Assembly (NCBI GenBank): GCA_903632075.3
Contig: CAHIKZ030005642.1
Location: 946,001-1,010,000, forward strand
From: Acanthosepion pharaonis
Taxonomy: Eukaryota > Mollusca > Cephalopoda > Sepiida > Sepiidae
Direction: 5' to 3'
DNA length: 64,000 bases
Shown here: positions 53,583-63,840 of the stretch, in pieces
Numbering within the stretch: position 1 is the first letter of the stretch
How the letters are laid out: each line of letters starts with the position of its first letter
Notes under the pieces: model-generated
The model's database searches: none
Told to the model about the DNA's origin: nothing
What the model saw: only the letters and a program-made list of their open reading frames with translations
Program-made: the position numbers and the translations under genes

Positions 53583-53660
53583 AAAAATATTTTAAATCAT
53601 TATACAAAGCCTTTCATGCTTCAATACTTATGATTGTACTTCCCCAGGCAATTGTTAGTA
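53546..53660 (-). repeat. (TA)n and F8 foldback arm
   Basis: About 14 TA units, then a single F8 arm (attataataaaaatatttta ... gcctttcatgcttcaatact). The ribozyme core reads CUGGGGA here and is lost. A further (TA)n tract lies at 53792-53829. Confidence 0.65.
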
Positions 53661-53787
53661 ACTGGTGATAAAATGATATTTAGGGAAATTTAAAAACATA
53701 TCGTTGCCTCCTTTCCGAAAGTTAAGGTCGGGGGGGCATAAGGTCAGAAATTAAAAATAGACTTGTGGGTATGGATTTAATCCATTT

Positions 53788-53832
<45 letters not shown>

Positions 53833-54529
53833 AGATAGAAAGTTCTCTTTTTGTCTTTATTCATATTGTCCTTTTACAGATAGATTCTATCTGAAAATTT
53901 TGCATACACACACACACATATATATAAATATTTTTGCATTCCTTCTTTCTTTTATCGCATGTGAAACAAGGCCATATTTTTTATAATACTTGTATAAAAG
54001 ATTGCCAGGATACGGACCGTGGATAAGGGTTAGATTGAGAAGATACAGGTAAAAGGTACATGAAGTGTAGAAGAACGAGATAATGAACAATTGTAGGTGT
54101 CAACAATGGTGGGGTTTCTATGGGTTCAACAATCTATTATTTAAACAAAAAATAATCACAGCCAAAATGTCCTTAATATCACTATTTTGTTAAGTTTATA
54201 ATCATGAATAAATGTTTACGATTAGATATGAAATATACATATTGTAAATATTTGATAAGGTATTCACACATTTTGGTGACACTTAATATTTAAAATGACC
54301 ATCGAACGTGTGTATTTTATGTTTAAATCTGAATAGCCTGACAATAATTATCGGTGACTTTCAGGTGGGACCGAAGAGATTTTAACGTCGTTAAAGACAA
54401 TTTAATTTAACAGTCGATAAAAGCGTGTCCAGACCTGACTAAGCGAGCAATTCTCTTTAAAGAGACATCACGTGATTTAGCAAAGAGATTTCCTATTCTT
54501 TTTTCATTAATGGAAATACCTTTTGACCG

Positions 54530-54900
54530 TAGGGGTATATCACGTTGAAACATGCATCCTCGTCTGATCTCCGAAGTTAAGCAACGTTGAACCTGATCAG
54601 TACCTAGACGGGTGAAATCTGAGGAATTCAAGGTGCTGTAAGCTTGAATGAACGGATGGTGTAATAGCTCTAGACTCAGAATGAAAAATCGGAGAGCCGA
54701 GTTCAAATTCCAGTCGGATTCGTTATATTTACTTACATGCAAATACCTTTAGGAAAGATATGAATCCACCTTTTCTTCCCCAAGCTATAGGTTAAATAGT
54801 AAGACTTGTAACAGAAAATCATTTTTATCTTAAAAAAAATTACAATCTCAAAATATGTTTCAGTTTTAAATAACCTCAAACTGGTTGATAATCCGTAAAA
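54530..54900 (+). repeat. 5S rRNA/tRNA composite SINE, near complete
   Basis: 5S part: atcacgttgaaacatgcatc, gatctccgaagttaagcaac and gatcagtacctagacggg. tRNA-like part: acggatggtgtaatagctct, ...agccgagttcaaattcc. Body: gattcgttatatttacttac and tatgaatccaccttttcttc. Tail: ggttgataatccgtaaaaaa. It retains more of the 5S 5' side than the other copies. The 111-residue minus frame is antisense to it. Confidence 0.85.
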
Positions 54901-55369
54901 AAGAAATCTTGTCTGTTGCGTTAAATTTCACAATAATTTCCATTGGGAAATCCATCTCTTATTAACCCTTCTATGGGTTAAATAGGAATGTAGTCTCGGC
55001 TATCTTTCTTACCGTGGGTAGCAACCAATCTAGGAGAAAGAAAAATGGAGAAGGTACCTGGAAACTATTCTACTAACCTTCCCAATAAATCATGGCAATT
55101 CACATAGAACAGATAAATAATCTGTAGGGAGTCATGATCTCCTACACTGGCATTAATAAAAATTAAAAACAATTCCTTTAAGCTAAGCCATATCTCGCCA
55201 AATAATTATATTAAAAAAAAATTATATTCTTAGACAAACATTTTAAAACTCCATTTTATTTCCTTTTTTTTTAAATGAAAAGGGCTAAAATCTCAATAGC
55301 ATAAAAATAAAATGCGGTCTTCACTTCAATGCATCAAATTTATTAAAAGCAGTTTAAAATTTCTATTAA

Positions 55370-55600
55370 TTTCAATATAAAGTGGTATTTTGGAGAGTCA
55401 CCTTTCGCCTTGATAAGCGCTTCAGTACAACGAAACATTTTGGTTATAGGACTTTGACAATATTCTGCTGAAATCTCAACGGTCTGCATGTCACTGATAT
55501 CATTCACAAGGGCATTGTGATTAATTGGTTATTTGCAACCTTATTCTTCATGTAATCTACCAAATTTCTCATGGAATTCCAAATTAGTGACCTTGACCAA
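55370..55600 (-). pseudogene. Tc1-type transposase C-terminus
   Basis: Minus: IWNSMRNLVDYMKNKVANNQ, VNDISDMQTVEISAEYCQS, then MFRCTEALIKAKGDSPKYHF. The terminal (C-x-A-V/L-I-K-A-K-G-x-x-x-K-Y) is the usual C-terminus of Tc1 transposases. The catalytic DDE part is not present. Independent of the 27.6, 28.35 and 61 kb copies. Confidence 0.75.
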
Positions 55601-55699
55601 AATGTGCTTGTAGTCTCTTTGCTTTGTCACATGGTGCAACATCATGCACAAATGTGTTGCAACCATGTATGCACATGTGAATCTCTAGTTTATCCTACA

Positions 55700-56360
55700 A
55701 CAGTTCCAGATACATTTTTATTTTTTATTCATTTAATTTATTTTATAGGTTTAAATTTTATTTTATTTTATTTATAATTTTCATCATTATTATTATTTTA
55801 TGTTTTATTTTTATTTATAATAATAACAAAGTTCCCGCAAACTTCAATCTTTGGTCCGAGATTTCCAACTCTCAGTATTCTTCTTCGTTTAATGCTACCA
55901 TCTTGGCTGACTAGTCCAGAAAATCAATTGCCACACGCGAAAATGATCTGAAATAATTTTGGTGCAAATTATTATTGCCTCCACTCCCCCTACCCCAACT
56001 TAAAGGCTAACCCGCGACTCAAAAACACTTTGGTGACGTGTTAGGCTTCATTTCAACAGGGAATTCCTTTACCCCCTTCCCCCCAAAAAAAACAGCTAAG
56101 TAAATAATATTTACCTAAATAAATAAACGGCAAATTTTGTCTGTCTGTCCGTGTGACAAAAATCCCTCTAACTCGAGCCAACTTTTTTAGTCATGGCAAA
56201 TATTTTTTTATATTTATTACCCCCGCCCCACCTCACACCATAACTAATTTTCTAGAAATTCAATACTGCTCAGTTTAGTGATTATATTAGTTAAAAGCAC
56301 AAGGCTTTGAGGAAAGCAAATGATGTTTTTGTTTTGTTTTTTTTTCAGTCGGATCCCCCC
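55700..56360. other. Interval without recognised feature
   Basis: (TTTTA)-rich near 55720-55830, otherwise unassigned, with pyrimidine runs near 55980 and 56217. Confidence 0.4.
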
Positions 56361-56369
56361 CCCTTACCT

Positions 56370-56530
56370 GAAAATCAGCTCTGAATTGTAACATACAAAA
56401 CTCAATAAAACAAAGATATTATTCAATTTCAAATGCTTTTAGTTACTTTTAGTTGTTTTTATGTATATGAATAATATTGTCTGAAAGCAAAAAAACTTTT
56501 TCGATGAAAAATAAATTTTTAAATCAATTA
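56370..56530 (+). repeat. Dispersed repeat, copy 2 (with 53080)
   Basis: See the 53080 copy. gctctgaattgtaa, gcttttagttacttttag and attgtctgaaagcaaaaa align in order. Confidence 0.55.
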
Positions 56531-56667
56531 TTTGTTATCTATTAAATCATTTTATTATTTTTACATTAAAGTTGTTAAATATTATAAAATTCGTGAAAAC
56601 GGTGTTCCGTTTATTCAATGGTGTTATTAAGTAGATCTAACTTTTAGCATTATAAGTTGTATAGCTT

Positions 56668-56722
56668 ATAACAATCAGAAAAGTCACACTGTATAACAAT
56701 CAGAAAAGTCACACTGTTTGTT
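56668..56722. repeat. 28-bp tandem repeat x2
   Basis: tataacaatcagaaaagtca then cactg twice. Confidence 0.9.
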
Positions 56723-57039
56723 TTTGTGTCCATGAAACGGCTGTAATTCAAATGTACGGAAGACCAGCAAGAATACAATAAAAAGTTGCGTTGTTTGAGT
56801 TAAGCGTTGTTCTCCGCTGTTACAGCTTTTATTTTTGCGAATTGTTCATGCGAAATACGTGTGGAGAAGTTAATTTGATTTTTCAATTTCAGCTGAGAAA
56901 GGTACCTACAAGTATTAGTATCATCTTATGAAATTTATATGATCTTATTTTTATATTATCGCAGTTATGACATTTTTCCATAAATGAAATATCAAAATTA
57001 ATAATAAAATGAATGGAAATACAAATAATACAGTAAAAT

Positions 57040-57152
57040 GTAATAAATGTACATAAAATTATAGTATTTTATGTACACTTCTGATAAAATTTCATAAGAA
57101 AGGTACCTATAAATTAATTAGATACCTTTCTTATGAAATTTTATCTCACTCT
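57040..57152. repeat. Two adjacent perfect hairpins
   Basis: gtacataaaatta/tattttatgtac at 57049-57076, then gataaaatttcataagaaag/...tttcttatgaaattttatc at 57083-57146 with arms of about 26 bp. A partial copy of the arm (gagaaaggtacct, cttatgaaattt) is at 56894-56936. Confidence 0.85.
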
Positions 57153-57649
57153 CAACAATCTTATTTTAATTTTTTATAATTTTCCATGAAGCATCGTAAA
57201 CGTAAAGGTGAAAGCTAAGTACAAAAAATATTAGAGCGATGAAACTTCTTAAAAATAACGAGGTAAATAAGTTGGTTCACGTAAAACTAAATAATTATGT
57301 CACTTCTGTCCTTCTGTACTGTAACTTTCCCTTACGTAAGCTGTCAGTACGTGATGAAATCATGAATCATCACTCATCAAGTGTCACCAAATGTTAAGAC
57401 CTGCTTTGTCTTACTTTTATACATTTTTGTTCGGCGCAGAAAGTAATGTCTGTTTCAAAATATTTTAAATAAACATTATAATTTCTAATTTTCTTATAAT
57501 TGATTTTTAAAAGAATTTTAAACGGAGATTTTCATTTTGTTTATAAAATGGAAAAATAAATTTTGCTGATAAAAAAAAAACAAGATTTTTAACGAAAATT
57601 TCGGACGTGCTAGGAACGGTTAAAAAGTAAAAAAACAAAAAACAAATTA

Positions 57650-57763
57650 CTTTGATCTTTCCTATTAATAATAACCAACATTTAGACAATAAAAAATATT
57701 TTCATCAAATTTAAGGTCCTTTTTATTCATGCTACGCTCTTTTTTTAGCGATCTCTCGAAGGT

Positions 57764-57798
<35 letters not shown>

Positions 57799-57950
57799 CA
57801 CACATATATATATATATAATTTGATCTTTCCTCTTTCCTCTTAATAATAACATAAACATTTAGACAATAAAAAATATTTATTTCAAGTTTAAGACCCTTT
57901 TTTTTTTATTCATGCTATGCTCTTTTTTAGGGATCTCTCGGAGGTGCCTA
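57650..57950. repeat. Direct duplication around a (CA)n-(TA)n tract
   Basis: tttgatctttcct..., ttaataataac, catttagacaataaaaaata, tttttattcatgctacgctc and gatctctcg(a/g)aggt occur at 57651-57764 and again at 57820-57948. A (CA)n(TA)n tract of about 57 bp stands between. Confidence 0.85.
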
Positions 57951-58497
57951 GATTTAAGCCTCTATTCTTTCTTCCGGCATATGTCACGCATGTGCGAAAA
58001 CAAACATACAGACAAAAACGCACAATTATTTTTTCAAGACTACTTCGCCTAATTTCAGATTCCCACCCTAACTTTTAAACAAGTTAGCACACCAGAACTA
58101 GACGTTGAAACATGGATCTCATATGACCCATCCTTTTGACTTAACCACAGTGCCAGCGCATTATAATCATGTATAAAATCGGGTCATGTTGAAGAAATTC
58201 GTCGTCGGACGCAAGATAAACGAAGAAGGAAGTGGTTCAATTGTTTTTGCTCCGCCGACACGACAAAGCTTTTTGTCTTTAACAAACAATAGACACAAAT
58301 GCGACACACTTCCGATGAATAAGTCGCTGTCTTTAAATTCTACTTTGAACTTTTTGTTTAAATTCCTTTCAGCATGCAAACAATTTAGTTTACTTACATA
58401 CATATGTGCGTTTAGGTACAAATATTTAAATTATTTGATTTAATTTTAGATTGGTTTAAATAAAACGGTGATAAATATTGTTGTCAGAAAAAGAAAA

Positions 58498-58500
58498 GGA

Positions 58501-58540
<40 letters not shown>

Positions 58541-58724
58541 AGGGGAATCCAAAATAGATAAAGAGGATAAAGAAAAAGGAAAGTGTAAGAAATACGAACA
58601 GAAAGAAAGAAAGTAAAAATGAATAAATGAAAGAAGGAAAAAAGATAAAATAAATATATGAGTGAATGAAAGAAAGAATGATAGAAAGAAAATAAAAATG
58701 ATTAAAGAAAGAAAAAAGAATGAA

Positions 58725-58755
<31 letters not shown>

Positions 58756-58820
58756 AGAAAGAAAGAAAGAAAAAGAAAGAAAGAAAGAATAAAATGAATG
58801 AATGATAGAAAGAAAGATGA
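58498..58820. repeat. (GAAA)n-rich low-complexity stretch
   Basis: gaaa and aaat tetranucleotide runs, including (AAAT)n at 58725-58755. The 120-residue Phe/Ser/Leu frame on minus is an artefact. Confidence 0.9.
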
Positions 58821-58873
58821 TTTATTGGTAAAAAGAGACTTAACAAAAGTGTCAGGAGAAAATGTAAAAAATA

Positions 58874-59057
58874 CAGTGTAACCCGGATATAAGAGAGTTG
58901 TCGGGACGGAGAAGAAGTCTCTTATATCCGGGTTTCTCTTATATCCGGGTTTGGTCTATTTTGTTTAGGTAAGTATGGGCTCTAATTTGGGACCAGAGAA
59001 AATCTCTCTTATATCCGGGTTTCTCATATCCGGGTCTCTTAAATCTGGGTTACACTG
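58874..59057. mobile_element. pogo-type MITE, 184 bp
   Basis: TA flanks both ends (58872-58873 and 59058-59059). It starts CAGTGTAACCCGGATATAAG and ends with an approximate inverse ...aatctgggttacactg. tctcttatatccgggttt is repeated four to five times within, on the right side in direct order. CAGT termini and TA target fit the pogo/Tigger group. No ORF. Confidence 0.82.
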
Positions 59058-59079
59058 TAATAATAAACAAAAAGCCAAG

Positions 59080-59290
59080 AGAAAAGAGAGAGAGAAAGAG
59101 ATAGTAAAAGAGATAAAGAGAGAAAGAAAGCGATAGAGAGAAAGAGAGAGAAATATATATATATATACATAGAGAGAGAGAGAGAGAGAGATAGAAAGAA
59201 AGAGAGATATAAAGAGAAATAGAGAGATATAGAGAAAAAGAGATAGAGAGAGAAAAGAGAGAAAGAGAGAGAGAAAGAGAGAAAGAGGAG
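59080..59290. repeat. (GA)n-rich stretch
   Basis: Interrupted gagaaag runs with a short TA tract at 59154. The antisense Ser/Leu frame is an artefact. Confidence 0.9.
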
Positions 59291-59804
59291 GGGTGTAGGC
59301 GTGTACCTGTATACAGGTATTTCTTATCTCTAGTCTTTGGTGTTCTTTTACTGGTACATATGCCCCAAGCAAACCTTGCGTTTCAGTATCTCAACTAATC
59401 CACGGACAATTCTCCACTCACACGCCTCAGCCCTCAAAACAAGTTTACCCATACTTCCTTTTTTTTTCAGAACGTGCGACTATTCATAAAAATGAACGCT
59501 GGCGTGGATTGCTAGGTTGGATGTGTGTGTGGGTGGTGTACTGATGAGAGATTTTATGTCGTCCTGTATCACATGCTTCGATGACGATCATTTCTAACCG
59601 ATTAGCAACCACCTGGGACAGATCAATATTGTCCTGTCGATATCCAATCAAAAGAAACAACAAGAAGGTATGGATGTGACGACGGGCAGGAGATTAAAAT
59701 CTGTCTGTTAAGAATTTTTAGCAAAATGCGACGTAACGATACCTAACCCTGCCCTATTAAAACGACAAGATCGTGATAAACGAATGCCACATAAAATCAA
59801 AGAT

Positions 59805-60245
59805 CCATTCTTCTTCTATGTACCGTGTCCCTTCAGGACCTTAGCGATCATGGCTCTCCACAATTTCTTGTTCATTGTAGTTTTAATACATTTTTTTGTT
59901 TGTGGTTTTTGTTATCTCTCCTAAACCGTCATCCATCGCTAGGAATCTTATGCATTGTTTTCTTCAGTCTCTCTTGCTTTCAATCTGTCCTGTGAGTATC
60001 AAATTTTCCAAGCCCTCTTTCCTCATTATTTTCCCTAGAAATTTCAGCTGTCTCTTCCTGATTTTGATTAGACTTGTCCTTTTAACTTCCTTTTCTATAA
60101 AACTTCGCCCGTGCTCAAATAGTTCGGTCCATCTTATACTCATCATCCTTCTGTAGAAACATTTTCTGTTGATTCTTTTTTCTTCTTCATCTGTGAGGAG
60201 ATTGCCCAGCAGTTACTACCATATAGGAGGACTATATGTCACCTG
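59805..60245 (-). pseudogene. RTE-like LINE C-terminal remnant
   Basis: Minus: SPPIW-like residues, NRKCFYRRMMSIRWTELFEH, GRSFIEKEVKRTSLIKIRKR, QLKFLGKIMRKEGLENLILT and GQIESKRD, followed by the 3' end shared with 2258. Corresponds to RRMLRIPW...RQLEFWGHAMRKKGLEN of the 30.8 kb LINE. The MRKEGLENLILTG block is well kept and open for about 60 residues. Confidence 0.8.
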
Positions 60246-60259
60246 AGTGAAAAAAAATA

Positions 60260-60900
60260 ACCAGTCATCATCATCATTCCTATGACCAGTTGTGGCCGTA
60301 GGTTTGTTTAGCAGCTGAGCACCTGGCCAGTTACTTCCATATATCTGGGTTGAAATCCGGAGAAGTATTCATTCGTTTGTAGCGTATCTTAGGCAAGGAG
60401 ACGTATCGTAGCTGATCCCTTTTCAAGTCAAAACACAGCCGATGTCGTCCATCTTGAAAGCTTGCCTTGCTCACGGTCCGTTGATTCCATCGAGTGAACC
60501 CTCCGACCGCACTGGCTACTTACATAGCTATGGAACTTAGTCCACGTCATGAGGGACTAGATGGTCACTGGCCCTACTGTCCATCGGTCATTTAACTTTT
60601 AATCCAACGCTCCTCACCAGAAAAGCCTCGTAGGAGAACCGGTTTAGTCACCAATGACTCGACCATGTGGCAGGTAGTACTGGGTTACATGATACCAGTA
60701 GAACTAGTAGAGTGATCTGACCTAAAGATTTTAGAATCAGTAAATGAGTGACATGTAGTCTGTTTTCAGGTTTTATGATTTTACTAAGCAATCTCCAAGA
60801 AATATTTCAGCATTTTAGGTGAATCCTTATTTATGTGTGTGTTTTTTTTTTTTGTTTTGTTTTTTCCGGGAGAAGCTTCCTCAGAATTCTAAACCGGTCA
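60260..60900. other. Moderately GC-rich interval, unassigned
   Basis: 60280-60720 is richer in GC than its surroundings and has no open frame of note. Probably an unrecognised old repeat (it shares gaaccctccgacc with 41772). Confidence 0.35.
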
Positions 60901-61084
60901 CATGACTGCGTATTAAATGCAGTACTTGGACTCTCTTAATAACTTCATCCTCACAAATTATTTGTTTTATAGAAAAACGAAACGCAAAAAACGTTCATGT
61001 ATTAGTTTATGTACTCCTGACAACAAACCTCGAAACAATCGAATTTCCTTGAACTCTTTGTTGATAAAACATATTTTTGCATAC

Positions 61085-61640
61085 CATGTACACCATTGTG
61101 CAAATTAATTGAAACGACTGCTTTAGTTTCCTTTCTTTCACCATACGGTCAGTTTTAGACCCACTGGAGTGACAGGGTGTAATCGATTTCTATTTTTTCC
61201 TCAGATGAGGTCATTTGCAGTGGTGAACAGTAATATGAATCTATTTTCGGGGTCTATGATGAAATTTGTTTGGCTTTGAAAAATATTGCGTCATCCGCGA
61301 TTGCATCAGATTTTTATCACACCCAGACACGATTGTCCTACGACCATTGACTGTGATGGACGTTACTCCAAGTAAATTACGAAAATTATAACGCTTCAAG
61401 AACACACTGGTAAGTCTTACCAGTGAGCAAATCAAAATACTATAGACTGGCCTGAGAACTCTCCTGATTTAAATCCAATCGAGAATCTGTGGTCTATCTG
61501 CAAAGAACAACGTCGTGGAATGGACATACGAAGTATTAACATGAGCACTGGGTCACGTTTCACTAGAAAAATACGAAGAAAAAGTAAATAATAACGGAAT
61601 TATTCGTTTTGTTTCAATAACCTGCTGAAATAAACGTTCG
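61085..61640 (+). pseudogene. Tc1-type element remnant with transposase C-terminus
   Basis: At 61446: DWPENSPDLNPIENLWSICK then EQRRGMDIRSINMS, the third catalytic motif (P-D-L-N-P-I-E-N-L-W). tgtgcaaattaattgaaacg at 61099 and gtttcaataacctg at 61611 look like the two ends. The intervening 61140-61440 part should code the N-terminus and the first two Asp, but is too decayed to read. A probable internally deleted copy of about 0.55 kb. Confidence 0.7.
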
Positions 61641-61749
61641 TTTTTGGTAAATTTTAATCGGCCTTTGCGTCATTTACTGCATTTGTCCTAAGTAACAGAA
61701 GACAAAAAGTTATCCAATTTAGTCTTACTTCAAGATAAGCAGTAGGGTT

Positions 61750-62330
61750 AAACCATCAGGTCTACAACTGTCTTTAATTTTTAAATATATTTATATACTC
61801 TGAAAATAAAAAGGGATAGTTTAAAAGTAAATATAATTATTAAAAATGTAACTTTCACAGCGATTATATTTTTTGACTTTATACCAATTAGTCGAGAGTA
61901 AATATCTAAAGTATAACACGAGTGTGCCAATGATAACGACACCATTTTGAGTGTGAAGAGGCGATATCAAAATTCACCAAGTCACTGGAATGCAACGGCA
62001 ACATCGACAAAAAAAACCCAAAAAAACACGGACGGGTTTATTTGGCTCAAACAAATTCATTGGATCGAATGAACTGGGCAAAATAGTCTATTGGAATTTG
62101 GGCAAAATATATGCTCATGTTACCATCAGTTTAAGCACGGAAGAAATTATTTTCAGAATGGTAACCACATCTGTGAGATTATTTTTTATAGTTTTATATT
62201 TTTTTATTTTCATCGGGCCAAATTAATAAAAAAAAATACGGAAAATGAAATTATTTTCGTATGCAAGAACATTCATTCTTTTTTTATTTTATAATTTGAA
62301 AAAAAGTATATATAGAGAGAGAGATTTGAA
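61750..62330. other. Interval without recognised feature
   Basis: AT-rich. Frames of 67 and 78 residues near 62000-62294 show no family. Confidence 0.4.
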
Positions 62331-62334
62331 CAGA

Positions 62335-62396
62335 CTGAGAAAGACCGACAGCTAGCTAGCTAGATAGCCAGCTAGATAGATAGATATGAAAACAAT

Positions 62397-62439
<43 letters not shown>

Positions 62440-62440
62440 G
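62335..62440. repeat. (GATA)n microsatellite
   Basis: agctagctagatag transition followed by about 11 GATA units. Confidence 0.95.
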
Positions 62441-62454
62441 AACATAAAATTAGG

Positions 62455-62662
62455 AACATCTATGATAAATTTGCTCAACTCAAATGTTTCAGTTGAACAA
62501 AGCTAACGTATTGATGTTGGTTGAAATAGTCTATACTCATGAGGTATTTTTGAATTTCCCTAAAAGTAAATTATATGCTCTGTAATAATAAATACATTGA
62601 GCTCTATTTGTGAATCAGTTTTAGTATTTTATATTATTAGGATCCACTTCGATGTATTACCT

Positions 62663-62665
<3 letters not shown>
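62455..62665 (+). repeat. Family F10 sequence, copy 3
   Basis: ggttgaaatagtctata, ctcatgaggta, the box tgctctgtaataataaatac then attgagctc, gaatcagttttagtatttta and ttaggatccacttcg. It is the complement-oriented equivalent of the F10 copies at 25.3 and 25.8 kb. Followed by a long (TA)n. Confidence 0.75.

Positions 62666-62666
<1 letters not shown>

Positions 62667-62732
<66 letters not shown>
62667..62732. repeat. (TA)n microsatellite, about 33 units
   Basis: Separates the F10 sequence from a TIR element. Confidence 0.95.
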
Positions 62733-62734
<2 letters not shown>

Positions 62735-62796
62735 TGTGTGTATGTGCGCAATTTCTAAAGAAGTAATGTATTTATTAATGCGATCCGACAGATATT

Positions 62797-63080
62797 AACA
62801 CTTAAACGTTATTTAATATTTGTCTACCCATTTTTGAATAGACGCTCTGATTATTTGTTAAATAATATCTTTATTTATTTCTTATTGGTCTAAAGCAGGT
62901 CGGATCTAATGACAATTTCTCCTGCTAGGAGGGGGGACGCAGGTTCGAATCTTTAATAAGATTTCTCTAATATTCAGGCCGGCGGACGAAAATAAATAAA
63001 TCTACTATTTAACAAATAGAGCGGAGCGTCTACTCAAATATGGGCATCCGCTAAAAATAATGTTTAAGTGATAATATATA
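62797..63080 (+). mobile_element. Family T-like element, tRNA-like core between TIRs
   Basis: Left end tattaacacttaaacgttat ... gaatagacgctctg...tttgttaaataata (62795-62870) is inverted at 62999-63078 (atttaacaaatagagcggag ... gtttaagtgataatata). The core has a tRNA-like A region (ttggtctaaagcagg) and ggttcgaatc B box at 62941, then atattcaggccggcgg. Same architecture as the 42 kb element with much sequence change. Confidence 0.7.
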
Positions 63081-63359
63081 TCATGCTGTCAGTAATTATT
63101 ACTCAGGGTTGGCAGCTTGTGACTTTTATGTAGTAAATCTACAAATAAATAAATAAATAAAGTCTCTAGCATTTTATGCATAATAATCTGAGAAAAAATC
63201 GTAAATTTGTTGGATTAGGTGCGTATTGTGCCACAGAAGGAACATGTAGCTGCAGATCTATTTTATTCACGGTAGCCACTGCCTACGTTACCTAACTAGA
63301 CTTCTTTCCTGATATGATAGCTCTGTCACAGGCATTGAGCACTTTCCACCCATACCACA

Positions 63360-63389
63360 CACATACTTATATGTGTGTGTGTGTGTGTG

Positions 63390-63436
<47 letters not shown>
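63360..63436. repeat. (TG)n and (TA)n microsatellites
   Basis: tgtgtgtg at 63370, then about 20 TA units. Confidence 0.95.
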
Positions 63437-63441
<5 letters not shown>

Positions 63442-63496
63442 GTGCTTATTGAAAAGTGTTCAATATCAGTTATAGAGCTAACATATTCATATGGAT

Positions 63497-63554
63497 GAGG
63501 AGGAGGGGATGAGGAGAAGGAAGTGGAGGAGGAGGAGGAGGAGGAGGAGGAGGT
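63497..63554. repeat. (GGA)n microsatellite
   Basis: Purine triplets next to the F1 copy. Confidence 0.9.
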
Positions 63555-63840
63555 ATTGAATTCACAAATCTTTGGGTCTAGTCACTGGTTCTAACCAATG
63601 TCTTTTTCCACTGGAACATGTGTTCTTGAGGACCAAAACTTGGGGAGTTGAGTTAAAGGGAACTAACTGAGATATCCGGAAGAGGCATGGTACGTGGAAC
63701 TAGGACAACCCGGTCGACGAAATAAAGGGTCCGGTTCTAAATTCCAATCACCTGAAGAAGGCCGGAGCGTACAACGGCCGAAACGTTGTGAATATGGCAA
63801 TGAAGATGGGGATAACAGTCCGAATAATGTAAATAATGTC
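63553..63840 (+). repeat. Family F1 element with inverted tRNA head
   Basis: 63553-63625 is the tRNA-like head on minus (ccagtggaaaaagacattgg, gaattcaatacc). The spacer, the hammerhead-like core and the tail (tatggcaatgaagatgggga, gtccgaataatgtaaata) are on plus. In the 10 kb copy all parts share one strand, so the head was inverted here. The 61-residue frame 63694-63879 is spurious. Confidence 0.7.
63748..63791 (+). ncRNA. Hammerhead ribozyme candidate, family F1
   Basis: Stem I UCAC/GUGA, core CUGAAGA, extra A, helix II GGCCG/CGGCC perfect, GAAA, then ACGU as a loopless helix III, triplet GUU. The palindromic ACGU can pair only between two molecules, as reported for minimal PLE hammerheads that work as dimers. 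Best F1 copy in the window. Confidence 0.5.

Noticed and set aside
58484..59372. 120- and 135-residue minus frames
   Set aside because: Antisense to GAAA/GA purine repeats; low-complexity Phe/Ser/Leu.
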